From NCBI GenBank assembly GCA_040905145.1, contig JBBDSC010000197.1, forward strand, positions 1-64,000: DNA of 64,000 nucleotides, given 5' to 3'. This stretch comes from DATGMS01 sp040905145. Lineage in GTDB: Bacteria > Bacteroidota > Bacteroidia > Cytophagales > Cyclobacteriaceae. This document shows, piece by piece, positions 62,120 to 64,000 of the stretch (position 1 is the stretch's first letter; every line of letters starts with the position of its first letter). The translations under genes and the position numbers were made by a program. The notes under the pieces are model-generated. The model was not told the DNA's origin. It worked only from the letters and a program-made list of their open reading frames with translations, and made no database searches.

Positions 62120-64000
62120 ATGTTCGTAAATAATAAGAAAAACATAGGAGTAGCCTTAACCTTAGTTATTGTATTTATAGTTTTTGCAAACCTAGGTACT
62201 CCTTCTTATCAATATAGGAAGGACTTGGAAATCAGAAATTTTAAAGTATTTGAATCCAAAAGTGAATTAGGGATAGGAAGATTGGACACACTTTCTTATG
62301 CGCTAATTGACCATCCGGATATAGATTTGGGTTTTGTAAACGAAGAAGTTTGGCTTGGATTTGATATCACGGGATTCCCGTATCTGGAGGAGGAATTTAA
62401 TTTGGAAATTAAGAACCCTTCTTTTAGAAAAGTGGATTTGTACAGGATATCAAAAAAAGGGGAGATAGTGTTATTGGAGAAAGCAGGGAACAATGTGGGA
62501 ACAATCAATCCTTTTTATTACCCGAACCCGGTTTTTCAGGTTTTATCTGATGGAGATTTTTCGGATAACTTTATCCTGAACATCAGATCTACTGAACCGA
62601 TCAATTTTAGCGTAGAAATATCCAGCAACTATAATTTTTTCAGTAAATATTCAAATACCCTGCTTTTTGTAAGCATTTATGTGGGGATCATGCTTGCCCT
62701 TTTTCTTTACAATCTGATTTTATATTTTTCCATTAAGGATCATGTTTATATTTTTTATTGCTTTTATATTTTCTTTATTGCTCTGGCACAGTTAAGCTTA
62801 TTGGGTTTTAGCTTTTATTATATTTTAGGTCAAAATGCTTATTTATATGAAATAAGCATCATTGGATTTTCTACATGTTCAGGAGTATTGGGGGTTCTCT
62901 TTGTAAAACATTTTTTGCAAACCCCATTATTGGCGCCCTTTATTGATAAGGTTTTAACTTTTACAGCTTTGGTGTATATCCTTGCCTTTGGGTTCAGGTT
63001 ATTATCATTTGTTGCTTACAGCTATTTGTTAACAGATATTGGGGGTATATTAGTGGCTATAGCTTTCATTTCCGCCGGTATATTGACCTCAAGGAAAGGG
63101 AACAGGTCTGCGGTTTATTTTCTTATTGCCTGGTCAGTATTTTTAATAGGTCTGATAATTTATGTTTTGCAGAACCATGGAATAATTGAGATGGAGACTT
63201 TTGCCAATCTTCCTATGCTCATAGGAAGTGCCGTGGAATCAATCCTGCTTTCCCTGGCCCTTGCTGACAGAATCAATATCCTGAAAAAAGAAAAGGAAAA
63301 TGAACAACGTGAGAAGGTGAACGCACTAAAAGAAAATGAACGCTTAAATAAGGAACAAAACATATACCTTGAGAAAATGGTGCTTTTGAGGACAGAGGAA
63401 TTGGAACATACGCTTAAAAACCTGCAGAATACGCAGACCCAATTAGTCAATCAGGAGAAAATGGCTTCCTTGGGGCAATTAACGGCTGGAATAGCACATG
63501 AAATCAATAATCCCATTAATTTTGTCAGTTCAAATATATCTCCCTTAAAAAGGGATCTGAAGGACATTTTAGAAGTGATGGATGTTTACCATCAAAAAGG
63601 GGAAGAGGAATTTTCTACAGCCAGCAAAAAAGAGATAAGTGACCTGAAAGAAGAGCTGGAATGGGGTTATCTATTAAAAGAAGTGGACCAGTTACTGAAT
63701 GGAATAGAAGATGGTGCAAAAAGGACAGTGGAAATCGTAAGAGGATTACGCTTATTTTCACGTGTCGATGAGCAGGATATCAAAAAAGTGAATATCCATG
63801 ACGGCTTGGACAGCACCTTGATTTTACTGAACAGTTCCATGCAGGGAAGTATTCAGGTGATCAAGGAGTATGGGGAACTACCTTTAGTGGAGTGTTTGGC
63901 GGGAAAGATCAATCAGGTTTTTATGAACATCATCAATAATGCCATACATGCCTTATTGGATCCACACCATAAGATGGTAAACCCTCAAATCAACATCCGA
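62120..64000 (+). CDS. 7TMR-DISM sensor histidine kinase (runs off the window)
   Basis: Open from ATG 62120 (MFVNNKKNIGVAL) to the window end, 627 codons. After a signal-anchor helix comes an extracellular 7TMR-DISMED2-like beta domain (LGFVNEEVWLGFDITGFPYL), seven membrane helices (about 185-385), a coiled coil, and a HisKA domain with H460 in TAGIAHEINNPINFVSSNI, then the start of the HATPase domain (INQVFMNIINNAIHALLD). This 7TM class binds small molecules or carbohydrates outside the cell. The 3' end is missing. It starts 4 bp after the acyltransferase gene. Confidence 0.88.
   Translation, partial: MFVNNKKNIGVALTLVIVFIVFANLGTPSYQYRKDLEIRNFKVFESKSELGIGRLDTLSYALIDHPDIDLGFVNEEVWLGFDITGFPYLEEEFNLEIKNPSFRKVDLYRISKKGEIVLLEKAGNNVGTINPFYYPNPVFQVLSDGDFSDNFILNIRSTEPINFSVEISSNYNFFSKYSNTLLFVSIYVGIMLALFLYNLILYFSIKDHVYIFYCFYIFFIALAQLSLLGFSFYYILGQNAYLYEISIIGFSTCSGVLGVLFVKHFLQTPLLAPFIDKVLTFTALVYILAFGFRLLSFVAYSYLLTDIGGILVAIAFISAGILTSRKGNRSAVYFLIAWSVFLIGLIIYVLQNHGIIEMETFANLPMLIGSAVESILLSLALADRINILKKEKENEQREKVNALKENERLNKEQNIYLEKMVLLRTEELEHTLKNLQNTQTQLVNQEKMASLGQLTAGIAHEINNPINFVSSNISPLKRDLKDILEVMDVYHQKGEEEFSTASKKEISDLKEELEWGYLLKEVDQLLNGIEDGAKRTVEIVRGLRLFSRVDEQDIKKVNIHDGLDSTLILLNSSMQGSIQVIKEYGELPLVECLAGKINQVFMNIINNAIHALLDPHHKMVNPQINIR

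Noticed and set aside
62116..62133. ATG 62116 as start of the kinase gene
   Set aside because: That frame stops after five codons; ATG 62120 is in frame with the long kinase sequence.
1..64000. tRNA, rRNA, CRISPR arrays and transposases
   Set aside because: None could be recognised by eye on either strand; a dedicated scan would be needed to exclude small RNA genes.

Overview
The window comes from a Bacteroidota genome, most likely Cytophagales (Cyclobacteriaceae-like). This is inferred from the fused lpxC-fabZ gene, the T9SS regulator PorX, CarboxypepD_reg/TonB-type outer-membrane proteins, a TIGR02757 gene, DUF3822 beside coaD, promoters of the TTTG-N19-21-TAnnTTTG type, absence of obvious Shine-Dalgarno sequences, and moderate AT-richness. 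No rRNA, tRNA, CRISPR array or transposase gene was seen.

Layout. 0-1.6 kb is decayed DNA with the tail of a RES-domain gene and a frameshifted lipoprotein. 1.7-8.8 kb is housekeeping: a RecD-like helicase with a DUF1573 protein, two NUDIX hydrolases, DUF3822, coaD, pyrE and TIGR02757. 8.8-18.8 kb holds a LysM protein, NfeD protease, PlsC-type acyltransferase, gatC, a large TPR membrane protein, a LolD/MacB-type ABC ATPase, a cobalamin adenosyltransferase and ilvE. prfB follows, with an intact programmed +1 frameshift, then a periplasmic Cu/Zn SOD lipoprotein. 21.2-26 kb is an accessory stretch: dodecin, an IlvD/Edd sugar-acid dehydratase of different base composition, an acyl-carrier-like protein whose phosphopantetheine serine is proline, a phosphohexomutase relative that has lost its catalytic loops, and a truncated second dodecin. 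26-36 kb carries a DUF1080 protein, two TonB-plug outer-membrane proteins, an OmpR-type two-component pair and an MFS transporter. The first outer-membrane gene and the two-component pair are bracketed by two copies of a 62-bp operator-like element. 36-38.6 kb holds a DksA-type zinc protein, a methyltransferase and remnants of cfa and prfC. 38.6-44.5 kb holds a SulP transporter, a Tat-exported Gfo/Idh/MocA oxidoreductase, a GH13 enzyme and a higBA toxin-antitoxin pair. 44.9-50.5 kb is a partial Bat-type operon, a DUF4296 lipoprotein and mutS2. 51.2-56.4 kb is lipid A synthesis (lpxA, lpxC-fabZ, lpxD) plus an ABC ATPase and an HD phosphohydrolase. porX, tsaE and an alanine dehydrogenase follow.

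The right end (59.6-64 kb) combines a lone receiver protein, an E1/ThiF-like adenylating enzyme, a LuxI/GNAT-like acyltransferase and a 7TMR-DISM sensor kinase. The last three overlap or nearly abut, which suggests a make-and-sense signalling unit.

The best candidates for something undescribed are (i) the adjacent serine-less acyl-carrier and phosphomutase pseudoenzyme pair at 24.1-25.4 kb, (ii) the E1/acyltransferase/kinase unit at 60.3-64 kb, and (iii) the duplicated 62-bp element around the outer-membrane protein and two-component module. All calls were made by reading the sequence; no database search was run.
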